A stretch of DNA of 64,000 nt, from the NCBI RefSeq assembly GCF_042219855.1, contig NZ_JBHJHP010000001.1, positions 1,178,001 to 1,242,000 on the forward strand, read 5' to 3'. This DNA comes from JBHJHP01 sp042219855. GTDB lineage: Bacteria; Bacteroidota; Bacteroidia; Bacteroidales; UBA5342. The position numbers and the translations under genes are program-made. The notes beneath the pieces are model-generated. The model was not told where the DNA came from, did no database searches, and saw nothing but the letters and a program-made list of their open reading frames with translations. Below, piece after piece: positions 7,973 through 16,769 of the stretch (the first letter of the stretch is position 1; every line of letters starts with the position of its first letter).

Positions 7973-9460
7973 ATGAAAAAACTAACGCTTCTTTTCCTTC
8001 TGATTCTCTCACTTCCGTTACTGAACGCACAAAAGTTAAAAATACCGGTCGATACCATGGTGGTAACGCAACATACTACAACCATCAACGGGCAAAAAAT
8101 GGCTTATACTGCCGTTACCGGCATGCAACCCTTGTGGGATGAAGACGGGAATCCCATAGCCACGCTCAGTTACACGTATTATAAAAAGTCCGGCGTTACC
8201 GACTACGCCAAACGTCCGCTGATGATCTCCTTTAACGGCGGTCCCGGATCAGCATCAGTATGGATGCAGATTGGGTATACGGGGCCCATGCAGCTGAATC
8301 TTGATCCGGAAGGCTACCCGGTTCAACCCTACGGCCTGCACGAAAATCCGTATTCGGTGCTCGATGTCACAGATATTCTGTATGTAAACCCGGTTCAGAC
8401 GGGCTATTCCAGGCCGCTGAATGAAGCTGACAAGGAAAAGAACAACAAACTCTTTTTCGGGGTGAACGCTGACATCAAATACCTGGCTGAATGGCTGAAT
8501 ACCTTTGTTACGCGAAATGAACGCTGGCTATCGCCCAAATATCTTATTGGTGAAAGTTATGGCGGCACGCGTGTTTCGGGTCTGGCACTGGAACTTCAGG
8601 ATAAGCAATGGATGTACCTTAACGGTGTGATCCTGGTATCACCGGCGGACTTTAACTCACTGATGACGGACCGTCCATTGGTATCTACCTTGAATTTCCC
8701 TTATTTTACAGCTGCAGCATGGTACCATAAGGTGCTTCCGGATGTATTGCAGCAAAAGACCTTAGAGGAAATTCTGCCCGAAGTGGAAGCCTTTACCCTC
8801 AATGAGCTGATGCCGGCCCTGGCCAAAGGCGGATTCATCGGTGAAACAGAAAAGAATGCCATCGCCAAAAAAATGGCTTATTATTCCGGCTTATCACAGA
8901 CGTTTATTTTGCAAAACAACCTGGACATTCCCACGCCGTATTTCTGGAAAGAATTGCTGCGCGATAAAAATGGCTATTCAACCGGAAGACTGGATTCCCG
9001 TTACCTGGGACTTGATAAATCCGAAGCTGGTGACAGTCCCGATTACAACGCCGAAATGTCGGCCTGGATGCACGCTTTTACGCCTGCCCTCAATTATTAC
9101 ATAGCTGAAGACCTGAACTTTAAAACCGATGTCAAATACAACATGCTTGTTCCTATCAAATCATGGGATCTGCGGGAGAACCATACACGTGATCAGCTGC
9201 GCCAGGCTATGGCCAATAATCCGTATTTAAACGTCATGTTTCAGGCCGGTTATTTCGATGGTGCAACCACCTACTTTAAAACCAAATATATGATGTGGCA
9301 ACTGGACCCTGCTGGTAAAATGAAAGACAGAATGTCTTTTAAAACCTACGAATGCGGGCACATGATGTACGTCAGGCAGGAAGATTTAAAGAAAGCCACC
9401 AGCGATATTCGTTCATTTATCGAAGAATCTGAGGTGAATAAAAAACCGGCAAAATACTGA
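7973..9460 (+). CDS. Secreted S10-family serine carboxypeptidase-like peptidase
   Basis: This 495-residue protein starts at the ATG that opens a clear signal peptide ('MKKLTLLFLLILSLPLLNAQ'). An upstream in-frame ATG would bury that signal and is rejected. The alpha/beta-hydrolase core carries the oxyanion-loop motif 'FNGGPGSAS', nucleophile Ser195 in 'IGESYGG', Asp429 in 'AGYFDGAT' and His463 in 'ECGHMMY', the standard triad order of the S10 family. These enzymes remove C-terminal residues from peptides. The protein probably acts in the periplasm or outside the cell. It is a single gene with no obvious operon partner. Substrate preference cannot be read from sequence. Confidence 0.9.
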   Translation: MKKLTLLFLLILSLPLLNAQKLKIPVDTMVVTQHTTTINGQKMAYTAVTGMQPLWDEDGNPIATLSYTYYKKSGVTDYAKRPLMISFNGGPGSASVWMQIGYTGPMQLNLDPEGYPVQPYGLHENPYSVLDVTDILYVNPVQTGYSRPLNEADKEKNNKLFFGVNADIKYLAEWLNTFVTRNERWLSPKYLIGESYGGTRVSGLALELQDKQWMYLNGVILVSPADFNSLMTDRPLVSTLNFPYFTAAAWYHKVLPDVLQQKTLEEILPEVEAFTLNELMPALAKGGFIGETEKNAIAKKMAYYSGLSQTFILQNNLDIPTPYFWKELLRDKNGYSTGRLDSRYLGLDKSEAGDSPDYNAEMSAWMHAFTPALNYYIAEDLNFKTDVKYNMLVPIKSWDLRENHTRDQLRQAMANNPYLNVMFQAGYFDGATTYFKTKYMMWQLDPAGKMKDRMSFKTYECGHMMYVRQEDLKKATSDIRSFIEESEVNKKPAKY

Positions 9461-9664
9461 AATACATCATAGTCATCAGAATTTCTTCAGAGCATTATTC
9501 ACACTTTAATTATTAATTATATCATTCCAAATCAAGAACTAAATATTTATTATATCATTGTTTAATATTATTAAAACATATTAATTACAATATTTTAATA
9601 TTTTAGTACGTATATACCTGATCTCATTTGTCTTTAGAATGTAATTAACGTAAACCGGATTGCC

Positions 9665-10468
9665 ATGTTTAAAAAGACAACGTATTGGGGTTTAGCACTT
9701 GTTTTCATGGGATTAAGCTTTGTTTCCTGTGATAAAAACCTGGAGAATTACAGTCCTTCCACCAGCAAGCTAAAAGTCACACTCGCTGACTCACCCGGAG
9801 ATTACGAAGCCGTTTATGTAGATATCCAGGGCATCATGGTCCATTCAGTCACCGAAGCCGATTCGGGATGGATAACACTACCGGATATTCAGGCAGGAAT
9901 ATACGACCTTCTGAAACTGACCAACGGTGTGGATACCCTTCTGGGAGAGAATGAAATTCCCTCGGGTTATCTGTCACAAATCAGGTTACTATTAGGTCCT
10001 GATAATTACCTGGTTACAGACGGAGACTCCATCCATATGGATACTCCGGGTGCACAACAGTCCGGTTTAAAACTTGATATCGATCAGTTTCTCGAACCTG
10101 ATCTTACCTACCATATTGTACTGGATTTTGATGCAGCTAAATCTGTGATCTCTGCCGGAAACTCCGGTAAATACATATTAAAACCTGTTTTAAGAACACT
10201 GATGGAGCAAACCACCGGAACGCTGAAGGGCCGCTTGCAACCGGATTCAGTTATCTATGCAGTTTATGCGGTTTTAAATGGTGACAGCATCAGTACCTTC
10301 ACCGATACGAATGGTGAATTTATCATTAAAGGGCTCTCACCGGAAATCTATTCTGTATACATTGATCCCGGAGCCTCTTCCGGATTAAACGACACCTTGC
10401 TGCCCACTGTAGGTGTGGATAAAGGTATTGTTACCGATCTGGGTCTTGTTGAAATATCTATACACTAA
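9665..10468 (+). CDS. DUF4382 lipoprotein with C-terminal carboxypeptidase-regulatory-like domain
   Basis: This 267-residue lipoprotein has lipobox 'LSFVSC' with lipidated Cys23, followed by D-K, which may favour inner-membrane retention if E. coli-like rules apply. Residues about 37-175 resemble DUF4382: 'KLKVTLADSPGDYEAVYVDI' (start), 'WITLPDIQAGIYDLLKLTNG', 'IRLLLGPDNYLV' and 'KYILKPVLRTL'. The last 85 residues form a small beta-sandwich of the CarboxypepD_reg kind ('GTLKGRLQP...FTDTNGEFIIKGLSPEIYSVYI'). The family is common in Bacteroidota and has no established function. A strong terminator follows. Confidence 0.82.
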   Translation: MFKKTTYWGLALVFMGLSFVSCDKNLENYSPSTSKLKVTLADSPGDYEAVYVDIQGIMVHSVTEADSGWITLPDIQAGIYDLLKLTNGVDTLLGENEIPSGYLSQIRLLLGPDNYLVTDGDSIHMDTPGAQQSGLKLDIDQFLEPDLTYHIVLDFDAAKSVISAGNSGKYILKPVLRTLMEQTTGTLKGRLQPDSVIYAVYAVLNGDSISTFTDTNGEFIIKGLSPEIYSVYIDPGASSGLNDTLLPTVGVDKGIVTDLGLVEISIH

Positions 10469-10547
10469 AATTCAGAGTGTTTTAAACTAAAAGTAAGATA
10501 AACAGCCCCGGCAGATTAATTCTGCCAGGAAAACCCCCTCTTTGGCA

Positions 10548-10598
10548 TTCCCCTTATTAGCAGTTTTACAGTTTCTGTTAATGAGGGGAACCTTTTTA
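10548..10598 (+). terminator. Rho-independent terminator of the DUF4382 gene
   Basis: TTCCCCTTATTAGCAG pairs imperfectly with CTGTTAATGAGGGGAA across a 14-nt loop and is followed by CCTTTTTATT. It lies 80 nt after the lipoprotein stop codon. Confidence 0.75.
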
Positions 10599-10711
10599 TT
10601 CAGAATGTGATAACCTCATCATTTAATAATATTTAATATCCTCAGGTGAACATTAGCACTGCATTTTTTGTATTAGCTCATTAAACGTGTTATATCATAA
10701 AATACAGAAAT

Positions 10712-11782
10712 ATGGAAAAAATGGATATAAAGAATCCCGTACTGGTCACTGGTGCTACAGGGTATGTAGCCGGGTGGCTGGTTAAACGTTTACTTGAGGT
10801 CGGCCTTACAGTTCATGCAGCAGTCAGAAATCCGTCGGACAAAAGCAAACTGGCTCACCTTGACGACCTTGCCAAAAATTCCCCCGGTAAAATAAAGTAT
10901 TTTAAATCCGATCTGCTTGAACCCGGTTCCTATGCAGAAGCAATGAAAGGCTGTGCCGTGGTTTTCCATACCGCATCTCCCTTTACAAGCAATGTTAATG
11001 ATCCACAAAAACAACTGATTGATCCGGCAGTTAAAGGAACAGTAAATGTGTTGGAGCAGGCCGGTAAAACGCCTTCGGTAAAACGGGTGGTTGTCACCAG
11101 CAGTTGTGCAGCAATATATACTGATGCCATTGATTGTCAGCGTGCTCCGGATGGGGTTCTGACCGAAGAAGTATGGAATACCACCGCATCACTGGACTAT
11201 CAGCCTTACTCCTATTCTAAAACACTGGCAGAGAAGAAAGCCTGGGAAATTTACAAAAAGCAGAACCAGTGGGAACTGGTAACCATTAATCCTAGTTTTG
11301 TACTGGGGCCTGCCCTGAATCCGGATACCGTCACCTCTGAGAGTTACAACATTCTGAAACAACTTGGTGATGGCACCATGAAAATGGGCGCTCCACGCAT
11401 GGGTATTGGTGTGGTAGATGTAAGAGATGTGGCTGAAGCACATTTTCAGGCCGGCTTTAACCCGAATGCCAAAGGCCGGTATATTACCTCCGGACATAAT
11501 TCAGATATTCTGGATATGGCATTGACGCTTATCCCGAAATACGGTGATAAATATCCGATACCTAAAAAACCACTGCCAAAATGGTTGCTGCTACTTGTGG
11601 GTCCGTTTGTGAATAAGCTGTTTTCGAGACGTTACGTCAGAAATAATGTGAATGTACCGTTTAAAGCCGATAATACAAAAATAAAACGAGACCTGGGCAT
11701 TAAATTCCGTTCCGTAAAGGAAACCATGGAAGATTCATTTCAATTGATGATTGATTCCGGTATGATTAAAAAAGCGTCATAG
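10712..11782 (+). CDS. NAD(P)-dependent extended SDR, dihydroflavonol-4-reductase-like
   Basis: This 356-residue cytosolic oxidoreductase has a Rossmann fold with the extended-SDR nucleotide motif 'VTGATGYVAGWLVKRLL' (GxxGxxG, about residues 12-30). Arg and Lys follow beta-2 ('AAVRNPSDKSK'), suggesting NADP. The catalytic Ser-Tyr-Lys group appears as 'VVTSSCAAIY' and 'YSYSKTLAEKKAWE', and substrate-side 'TINPSFVLGP' is typical of the DFR/CCR subgroup. The natural substrate in bacteria is generally unknown, and flavonoid reduction should not be assumed. The gene is monocistronic. A second ATG lies three codons downstream. Confidence 0.85.
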   Translation: MEKMDIKNPVLVTGATGYVAGWLVKRLLEVGLTVHAAVRNPSDKSKLAHLDDLAKNSPGKIKYFKSDLLEPGSYAEAMKGCAVVFHTASPFTSNVNDPQKQLIDPAVKGTVNVLEQAGKTPSVKRVVVTSSCAAIYTDAIDCQRAPDGVLTEEVWNTTASLDYQPYSYSKTLAEKKAWEIYKKQNQWELVTINPSFVLGPALNPDTVTSESYNILKQLGDGTMKMGAPRMGIGVVDVRDVAEAHFQAGFNPNAKGRYITSGHNSDILDMALTLIPKYGDKYPIPKKPLPKWLLLLVGPFVNKLFSRRYVRNNVNVPFKADNTKIKRDLGIKFRSVKETMEDSFQLMIDSGMIKKAS

Positions 11783-11942
11783 ATATCATACAAAAGAGGA
11801 TCAGGCATTAAACTTCTTTTGGGTAAGCGATAAATCCTTCCCGAATTTAAAACGTGGAGGTAGGTGAAAAGTGGTTAAAAAAGGTCTATACTTTAAGGCA
11901 AAAAGATCTTTTTACTGACTACTTTTTACCTTTGACTTTCAA

Positions 11943-12761
11943 TTAAATATTCTTTTTCAGCTCGTCTATCCTTTCTTCGGTTGTTTTTATGCTGGTTTCA
12001 AGCTGACGCATTTCTGTAATGACTTCTGATAATCCATAGGCATTACGCACCGCTTCTTTATCGTATTTTTCAAGTACGATATAATATGGTTTTCCACCTT
12101 TATACATGGCCTTTAATCGTTTTTCAGCATTGTTTGCAATAAACAGGGCTGCACCGTTATCATATTCCCCCTTATAGTTTACACTCTCCCACTTTTCTTC
12201 TCCATCCTCAAAACGCCGGTTATTGATTCCAACAGGAACAGGAAGTGTTTCAGCATATATGCCCTCATCATAAATTTTAACCGCATCATGATTGATAAAG
12301 CTGTTACCATGATATTTACTTTCAATGTAAAAATCACCGTTTTCATCTACCACTGCTTTTATAAAGGTCCGGTCATATGAATTGGCTACCTGCTGCCGCT
12401 TGTGCACATAGGTACCCACGTAGCCCTCACCGGGTCCCGGTTTAAAAACAAAGTTCTTTTTAAGATCTTCAAAATCCTTTTTACGCACAATCATCATGCT
12501 GTCATAAAATGCCAGGCTGCTCATCTGCTCTTTCAGTTCAACCCTGTTCAGTAATTTGCGCCCCTCTTCAATTTTTCCTTTCTCCCCCGGAAACTCCTCA
12601 CTCAGGGTATCAATCACCAGTTTGGCTTTGTTAAACTGATTACTATCCAGTAAGTGAATAGCATAATCCAGTTTTTTCTGCGCCAACTCCTGATCCGACG
12701 GGCCGCATGAAGACATGAGAATGACAAGCACTAAAAGTAAAAACGGAGAAATATATTTCAT
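11943..12761 (-). CDS. Lipoprotein of unknown function with C-terminal coiled coil
   Basis: The chosen start gives a 272-residue protein with a classic lipoprotein signal ('MKYISPFLLLVLVILMSSC', Cys19). A start seven codons upstream would put charged residues before it. The N-terminal part is helical and resembles one or two TPR-like hairpins ('LAQKKLDYAIHLLDSNQFNKAKLVIDTL', i.e. a short repeat-type motif). The middle is beta-rich, with 'FKPGPGEGYVGTYVHKRQQ'. The last 35 residues form a coiled coil rich in Glu/Lys. No family is recognised. A -7-like box TACTTTTG lies at 12780-12787. Confidence 0.7.
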   Translation of the reverse strand: MKYISPFLLLVLVILMSSCGPSDQELAQKKLDYAIHLLDSNQFNKAKLVIDTLSEEFPGEKGKIEEGRKLLNRVELKEQMSSLAFYDSMMIVRKKDFEDLKKNFVFKPGPGEGYVGTYVHKRQQVANSYDRTFIKAVVDENGDFYIESKYHGNSFINHDAVKIYDEGIYAETLPVPVGINNRRFEDGEEKWESVNYKGEYDNGAALFIANNAEKRLKAMYKGGKPYYIVLEKYDKEAVRNAYGLSEVITEMRQLETSIKTTEERIDELKKNI

Positions 12762-12904
12762 AATGTAAATCTGTTTCTGCAAAAGTAACGAAATATTCCC
12801 TACTAAATTATATGAACTTAGTTGTAAGTAATAAGTTGTAAGTTGTTAGTTATAAGTTAAAGCTACCCCCTCACGAAATACGGCCAACGATTCAGGGTTA
12901 CCGG

Positions 12905-12960
12905 GTGACGGGTTACAGGTGACGGGTTACACGTGACGGGTTACAAATGACGGGTTACAG
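12905..12960. repeat. 14-bp minisatellite, 4 units
   Basis: Four consecutive units of GTGACGGGTTACAR/C occur head to tail (12905, 12919, 12933, 12947), each with at most one or two changes, plus partial units on both sides. They are non-coding and lie between divergent genes. Confidence 0.95.
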
Positions 12961-13046
12961 GTGAAGAATTAGGGATGAACAGTTAAACAACGAAGTATTA
13001 ACCTAAAACGGTCAACTTATTTTGGGAATCCACATGTGTTTTGATC

Positions 13047-13130
13047 CTTGTGTCTTGAATCTTGTGTCTTGATTCTTGCGTCTTGATTCTTGTGTCTTAC
13101 ATCTTGTGTCTAGATTCTTGTGTCTTGTAT
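13047..13130. repeat. 14-bp minisatellite, 6 units, at the PQQ-protein promoter
   Basis: Six consecutive units of CTTGTGTCTTGATT or close variants occur at 13047, 13061, 13075, 13089, 13103 and 13117. The array ends 41 nt before the ATG of the beta-propeller gene. A box resembling the Bacteroidota -7 element (TATCTTTA, 13142-13149) follows, with CTTG of the last unit 21 nt upstream of it. Confidence 0.95.
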
Positions 13131-13171
13131 CTATAAATTACTATCTTTATATCCCACTAAAACAATATGAT

Positions 13172-14380
13172 ATGAAGACACTGACCTCACTTTTCATCCT
13201 GATTATCACGTTTTTTTCAGCCAGTGCACAAATCTATCAATGGCGGGGAACCCATCGTGATGGTATTTATCCTGATAAAAACCTGGCCAGTCAGTGGGAT
13301 TCTGTTCCACCGCTTGTAATGACCATCGAAGGCTGCGGTTTAGGTTATGGATCTCCAACGATAACTCCTGACGGCATTTTTGTGGCAGGTATGATCGATA
13401 CTACAGGTTATGTGTTTGCTTATAGTCCCGAAGGAGAAAAAATGTGGCAGACAGCCTATGGTCCGGAATATACCAACCGGTTTCTGGGTTCACGGGGAAC
13501 GCCGACCATAGAAGATGGAAAGCTTTATTATTCGGGTACGTTTGGGGATGTTATATGTGTGAATGTAAAGAACGGGAAAGTACTCTGGCATAAAAATATA
13601 TTTGAACTTTACGGTGGCGAACCCATCAAGTGGGGTTACACGGAATCGCCCCTGATCTACGGGGACAAACTGATTCTGACACCCGGTGGCAACGGCTACA
13701 ACGTGGTGGCTTTATCTAAAAAGAGCGGTGAACTTATATGGACCAGTCCGATAGAAAATACAACCAATGCCTACTGTTCTCCGGTTCTGATCCGGCATCA
13801 GAACATGGACCTTATCATGATGAATACCAGCAACAATCTGCTGATGCTAAAGCCCGAAGATGGATCTGTTTATATTAAACATGGATTAACAGACCGGAGA
13901 GGCAATCATCCAATGGCACCAATGTATGCTGATAACCAAGTGTTTTATTCTTCCGGCTACGGTGAAGGTTCTGTCATGTTTAACACCGATGATGTAAATC
14001 ACAAACTGGATACATTGTGGCAAAATTCAGATTTTGACTGCAAATTAAGTGGTATGATAATCGTTGACGGAACAATATTCGGCACCTCCGACAGGAAGAA
14101 ACAATGGATGGGCGTGGATTGGAATAGTGGCGAAACTCTCTTTGAAAGCCGCGACCTCAAACCAGGATCATTTGTTATGGCAGATGGAAAATTCTTTATG
14201 TTTACCGAAACCGGTGAAGTGGCTCTGGCCATACCGGACAAAAACGGATTTACCATCAAAAGCCGTTTTATGATTCCTGCGGAAAATATTATTTACGCCT
14301 TTGCACATCCGGTAATCGATCATAAAAAACTATTTATCCGGTATAACGATCGGATCTGGATTCACGATGTAACTAATTAG
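13172..14380 (+). CDS. Secreted PQQ-like beta-propeller repeat protein
   Basis: This 402-residue protein starts at the ATG of a clear signal peptide ('MKTLTSLFILIITFFSASAQ'). An upstream in-frame ATG inside the minisatellite is rejected. The mature part is built from eight-bladed-propeller style repeats: 'GSPTITPDGIFVAGMIDTTGYVFAYSPEGEKMWQ' type blades (cited here by their 'GxxTI..DG..Y', 'G.V.A....G...W' pattern), with W-docking residues at 'EKMWQ', 'KVLWHK' and 'ELIWTS'. Real PQQ dehydrogenases need additional catalytic residues and length, which are absent here. A scaffold or binding role in the periplasm is more likely than quinoprotein catalysis. Confidence 0.82.
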   Translation: MKTLTSLFILIITFFSASAQIYQWRGTHRDGIYPDKNLASQWDSVPPLVMTIEGCGLGYGSPTITPDGIFVAGMIDTTGYVFAYSPEGEKMWQTAYGPEYTNRFLGSRGTPTIEDGKLYYSGTFGDVICVNVKNGKVLWHKNIFELYGGEPIKWGYTESPLIYGDKLILTPGGNGYNVVALSKKSGELIWTSPIENTTNAYCSPVLIRHQNMDLIMMNTSNNLLMLKPEDGSVYIKHGLTDRRGNHPMAPMYADNQVFYSSGYGEGSVMFNTDDVNHKLDTLWQNSDFDCKLSGMIIVDGTIFGTSDRKKQWMGVDWNSGETLFESRDLKPGSFVMADGKFFMFTETGEVALAIPDKNGFTIKSRFMIPAENIIYAFAHPVIDHKKLFIRYNDRIWIHDVTN

Positions 14381-14405
14381 GAATTACAATAGTTCGGTTA
14401 AAGCT

Positions 14406-14478
14406 TCGGAAATTCTGATTATAGTAAAATGAAGTGAAGAATCATTAAGGAAAATTGATTTTTTGCCGGTCAACAATG
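14406..14478. mobile_element. MITE-like element, internally deleted copy
   Basis: The right part (GTAAAATGAAGTGAAGAATC, then ATTG-TTTTTTGCCGGTCAACAATGA) matches the right end of the full element at 40181-40390 with about one change per eight bases. The left part (TTCGGTTAAAGCTTCGGAAATTC) resembles that element's left end. The central hairpin is absent. Confidence 0.65.
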
Positions 14479-14539
14479 AATAGGAATTATAACTTATGAC
14501 TTTCGGCAGTTATTATCTGATCGATTCACGATTCACTGC

Positions 14540-15121
14540 TCACGACTTTTTAAGGTTTTTCAGTATCTCATCTACCTGCTTAATGACCGAATGCTCATCA
14601 TCGGCATAGACGATATAATCGGAAAGTTCAATTTTTTTCTTATCCGGCCACTGATTATTCATTCTTTTCAGCACCTCATCTCTTGTAAGATGATCACGAT
14701 GAATAACTCTTTTGATACGGGTTTCTAGTGGTGCTGTCACACAAATCACACGATCCACGGTTAAATGTCCGTCGCTTTCAAATAAAATGGCAGCTTCTTT
14801 AAACACAATTCCGGAAGTCTGTTCTGCGCTCCAGCGCTCAAAATCCCTGTATACTGCGGGATGCACATAATGCTCCATTTGCTTCAAGAGATCCGGATCG
14901 GAAAACACTTTTGCCGCAACCAGTTTTCGGTTCAGTTCACCGGTAACATAAACTTCAGCGCCAAACAGGCCGATAATCTGTTGCTTCAGATGATCATCGT
15001 GATTCATCAGGTATTTAGCGCGGCTGTCTGCATTGTAAACCGGATAACCGAACAACTGTATGATTTTGGAGACTGTACTTTTACCACCCCCAATTCCACC
15101 GGTGATGCCTACCTTTAACAT
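14540..15121 (-). CDS. coaE: Dephospho-CoA kinase
   Basis: This 193-residue enzyme carries out the last step of coenzyme A synthesis, ATP-dependent phosphorylation of the ribose 3'-OH of dephospho-CoA. The P-loop is at the N-terminus ('GITGGIGGGKST', residues 6-17). It is followed by 'FGYPVYNADSRAKYLM', with the conserved Asp for the substrate, and the lid/adenine region 'VTAPLETRIKRVIHRDHLTRDEV' (quoted only to its RI.R...R motif). Length is normal for the family. Its start is 2 nt from the end of the YbbR-like gene, so the two form one transcript. Confidence 0.97.
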   Translation of the reverse strand: MLKVGITGGIGGGKSTVSKIIQLFGYPVYNADSRAKYLMNHDDHLKQQIIGLFGAEVYVTGELNRKLVAAKVFSDPDLLKQMEHYVHPAVYRDFERWSAEQTSGIVFKEAAILFESDGHLTVDRVICVTAPLETRIKRVIHRDHLTRDEVLKRMNNQWPDKKKIELSDYIVYADDEHSVIKQVDEILKNLKKS

Positions 15122-15123
15122 AC

Positions 15124-16149
15124 CTATTGTTTTAGTTCCAAAAGGTAATCAATTTTTTCCGGTATCAGGCGAACATTTGTTATCCAGTTTTGATCTGTAG
15201 AGTACGAAAGGGGGACATTACCGGAAACCTTACCCTCTACGGAAGGATAATCAATAAATACCTCAAAATCCTTTTCTGTGACACTCGGGAAGTGGCTAAT
15301 TCCGACAAAGAAGGATATTTTCACATTGGACGGAAAGGTCCTCAACCGCAGTGAATCCGGAAAATCTTTTGCCAGTACTGGTACATCGAGTACTTTCTCG
15401 GTGAACATTTCCACTGGAATTTCCACATTAACTCGTTTATCAGCTATTTCAACACCATCAATATCCTTTAATCCAATATTCCGGCGCAAGGTATCCTGTA
15501 AATTTTTAAAATCCTGATAATTGGTATAGACCGCCTCAATCGTATCCACAATACGGCCTGCCCCGAAAATGGAAACCGAGTCGGGTGTAAACGTAATATT
15601 ACCGGATATAAGACGCTGCCGTCCCGGCGTTACATTGGCCAGAAGCCGCACCGGCACTTTTTTTCTAACCTGATTACTGAAAATGATATGCAGGGTATCA
15701 GGATGTATAGACTTCAGTTGTGTAGTGGATGCAAGGGCATGTTCTATCTGACTCTCATAATCCCTGGTCAACACAAAATAGTGTCCGTTTGATAACTTTC
15801 GGTCCTTTCGGCTGATCACATTATCCAGGTTTATGGTCAGTGATTTAATATTTGGGGTCAGCATATTCTGCAGCAACTGAAATCCTGCGTCATGAACGCT
15901 TAACGTTATCGAAGAAGGCAGCTGTTTTTCGAAGATTACACCGCGGGGTTTATTGGTAAACCTCACCGCAAAATCAATATCCGTGTCATAAGGTTTACTT
16001 AATGATTTCAACAACCAAAAAATAAAAGACAACACAAAAAAGGCCATGAATACCAGGTAATCCCGCTTAAGCCTGAAATGCCTGAACCGTTCAGCAAACT
16101 TTTTAAAAAAACTGTTTATTTGAGCCAATATATCCCTGGTAGTTGTCAT
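15124..16149 (-). CDS. YbbR/CdaR-like domain protein, membrane anchored
   Basis: This 341-residue protein has one membrane segment at about residues 31-48 ('LVFMAFFVLSFIFWLLKSL') and an extracytoplasmic part with YbbR-type beta domains ('PRGVIFEKQLPSSITLSVHDAG', then 'RKKVPVRLLANVTPG' and 'VEIPVEMFTEKVLDVPV' repeats). In Firmicutes the YbbR protein CdaR controls the c-di-AMP cyclase CdaA. In Bacteroidota the gene sits with nusB, yajC and coaE as here, and its role is not established. It lies downstream of the yajC terminator and has its own -7 box. Confidence 0.85.
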   Translation of the reverse strand: MTTTRDILAQINSFFKKFAERFRHFRLKRDYLVFMAFFVLSFIFWLLKSLSKPYDTDIDFAVRFTNKPRGVIFEKQLPSSITLSVHDAGFQLLQNMLTPNIKSLTINLDNVISRKDRKLSNGHYFVLTRDYESQIEHALASTTQLKSIHPDTLHIIFSNQVRKKVPVRLLANVTPGRQRLISGNITFTPDSVSIFGAGRIVDTIEAVYTNYQDFKNLQDTLRRNIGLKDIDGVEIADKRVNVEIPVEMFTEKVLDVPVLAKDFPDSLRLRTFPSNVKISFFVGISHFPSVTEKDFEVFIDYPSVEGKVSGNVPLSYSTDQNWITNVRLIPEKIDYLLELKQ

Positions 16150-16165
16150 GATGTAAATCGTTGTT

Positions 16166-16173
16166 CAAAAATA
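16166..16173 (-). promoter_or_regulatory. -7 box for the ybbR-coaE transcript
   Basis: TATTTTTG on the minus strand matches the Bacteroidota -7 consensus TAnnTTTG, 17 nt upstream of the ybbR-like ATG. No clear -33 TTTG is seen at 19 nt. Together with the terminator behind yajC it suggests that ybbR-coaE is transcribed separately. Confidence 0.5.
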
Positions 16174-16341
16174 GCAATTTTTATCATTCAGACCTTATTA
16201 TCATAGAAAGCCTTCATAGTTGCAACTGCTGGTTTTAAACCACACAAAGTTTTTAGGCGGGTTTCATTTTCGAAATGCTATTCAGCTGTATCTTTAACTT
16301 TAGTGCTTAAGCTTCAAAAAATATATGTTTACAGGCGTAAA

Positions 16342-16372
16342 AAAAGGCATCCTTCTGATGACGGATGCCTTT
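16342..16372 (-). terminator. Terminator of the nusB-yajC transcript
   Basis: On the minus strand AAAGGCATCCGTCATC-AG-AAGGATGCCTTTTTTT forms a strong stem with a T run, 20 nt after the yajC stop codon. Confidence 0.85.
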
Positions 16373-16392
16373 CCAAGTATTTTATCGTGCGC

Positions 16393-16716
16393 TTACCGTT
16401 GTGCCATATCAGCACCAGTCTGAAATACAGAAGCTTTTTCTACAGTAACCTTAACACCTTCAGCAATTTCAACTACAACTGAAGTGTCTTTCATATCTTT
16501 TATTTTACCATGCAGTCCACCGGCCGTAACAATTTTGTCACCTACTTTCATGGCTTCACGAAATTTCTTCACCTCTTTCTGACGTTTCATCTGAGGACGG
16601 ATCATGAAAAAGTATAATACAACGAAAACGAGTACCATCATGAAGATGCCGCTCATTGGATTCCCGGCTGCTCCGGAGGCACCACCTGTCTGGAGAAAAA
16701 TCCCTAATTGAGTCAT
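16393..16716 (-). CDS. yajC: Preprotein translocase subunit YajC
   Basis: This 107-residue single-pass inner-membrane protein is a partner of SecDF in the Sec translocon. The N-terminal segment 'GIFMMVLVFVVLYFFMIRPQMKRQKEVKKF' shows the family hallmark: a helix ending in 'FFMIRPQ' and then a basic stretch. The cytosolic part has 'MKVGDKIVTAGGLHGKI' and 'VVVEIAEGVKVTVEKASV', the usual small beta domain. It lies 54 nt downstream of nusB on the same strand. Confidence 0.96.
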   Translation of the reverse strand: MTQLGIFLQTGGASGAAGNPMSGIFMMVLVFVVLYFFMIRPQMKRQKEVKKFREAMKVGDKIVTAGGLHGKIKDMKDTSVVVEIAEGVKVTVEKASVFQTGADMAQR

Positions 16717-16769
16717 AATCAGTTTAATTTATTTGATTTCTTTTAATTTCTGCAAAGGTAGTATATATT

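Noticed and set aside
13076..13171. Longer N-terminus for the beta-propeller protein
   Set aside because: The extra 32 residues are translated minisatellite; the downstream ATG opens a proper signal peptide.
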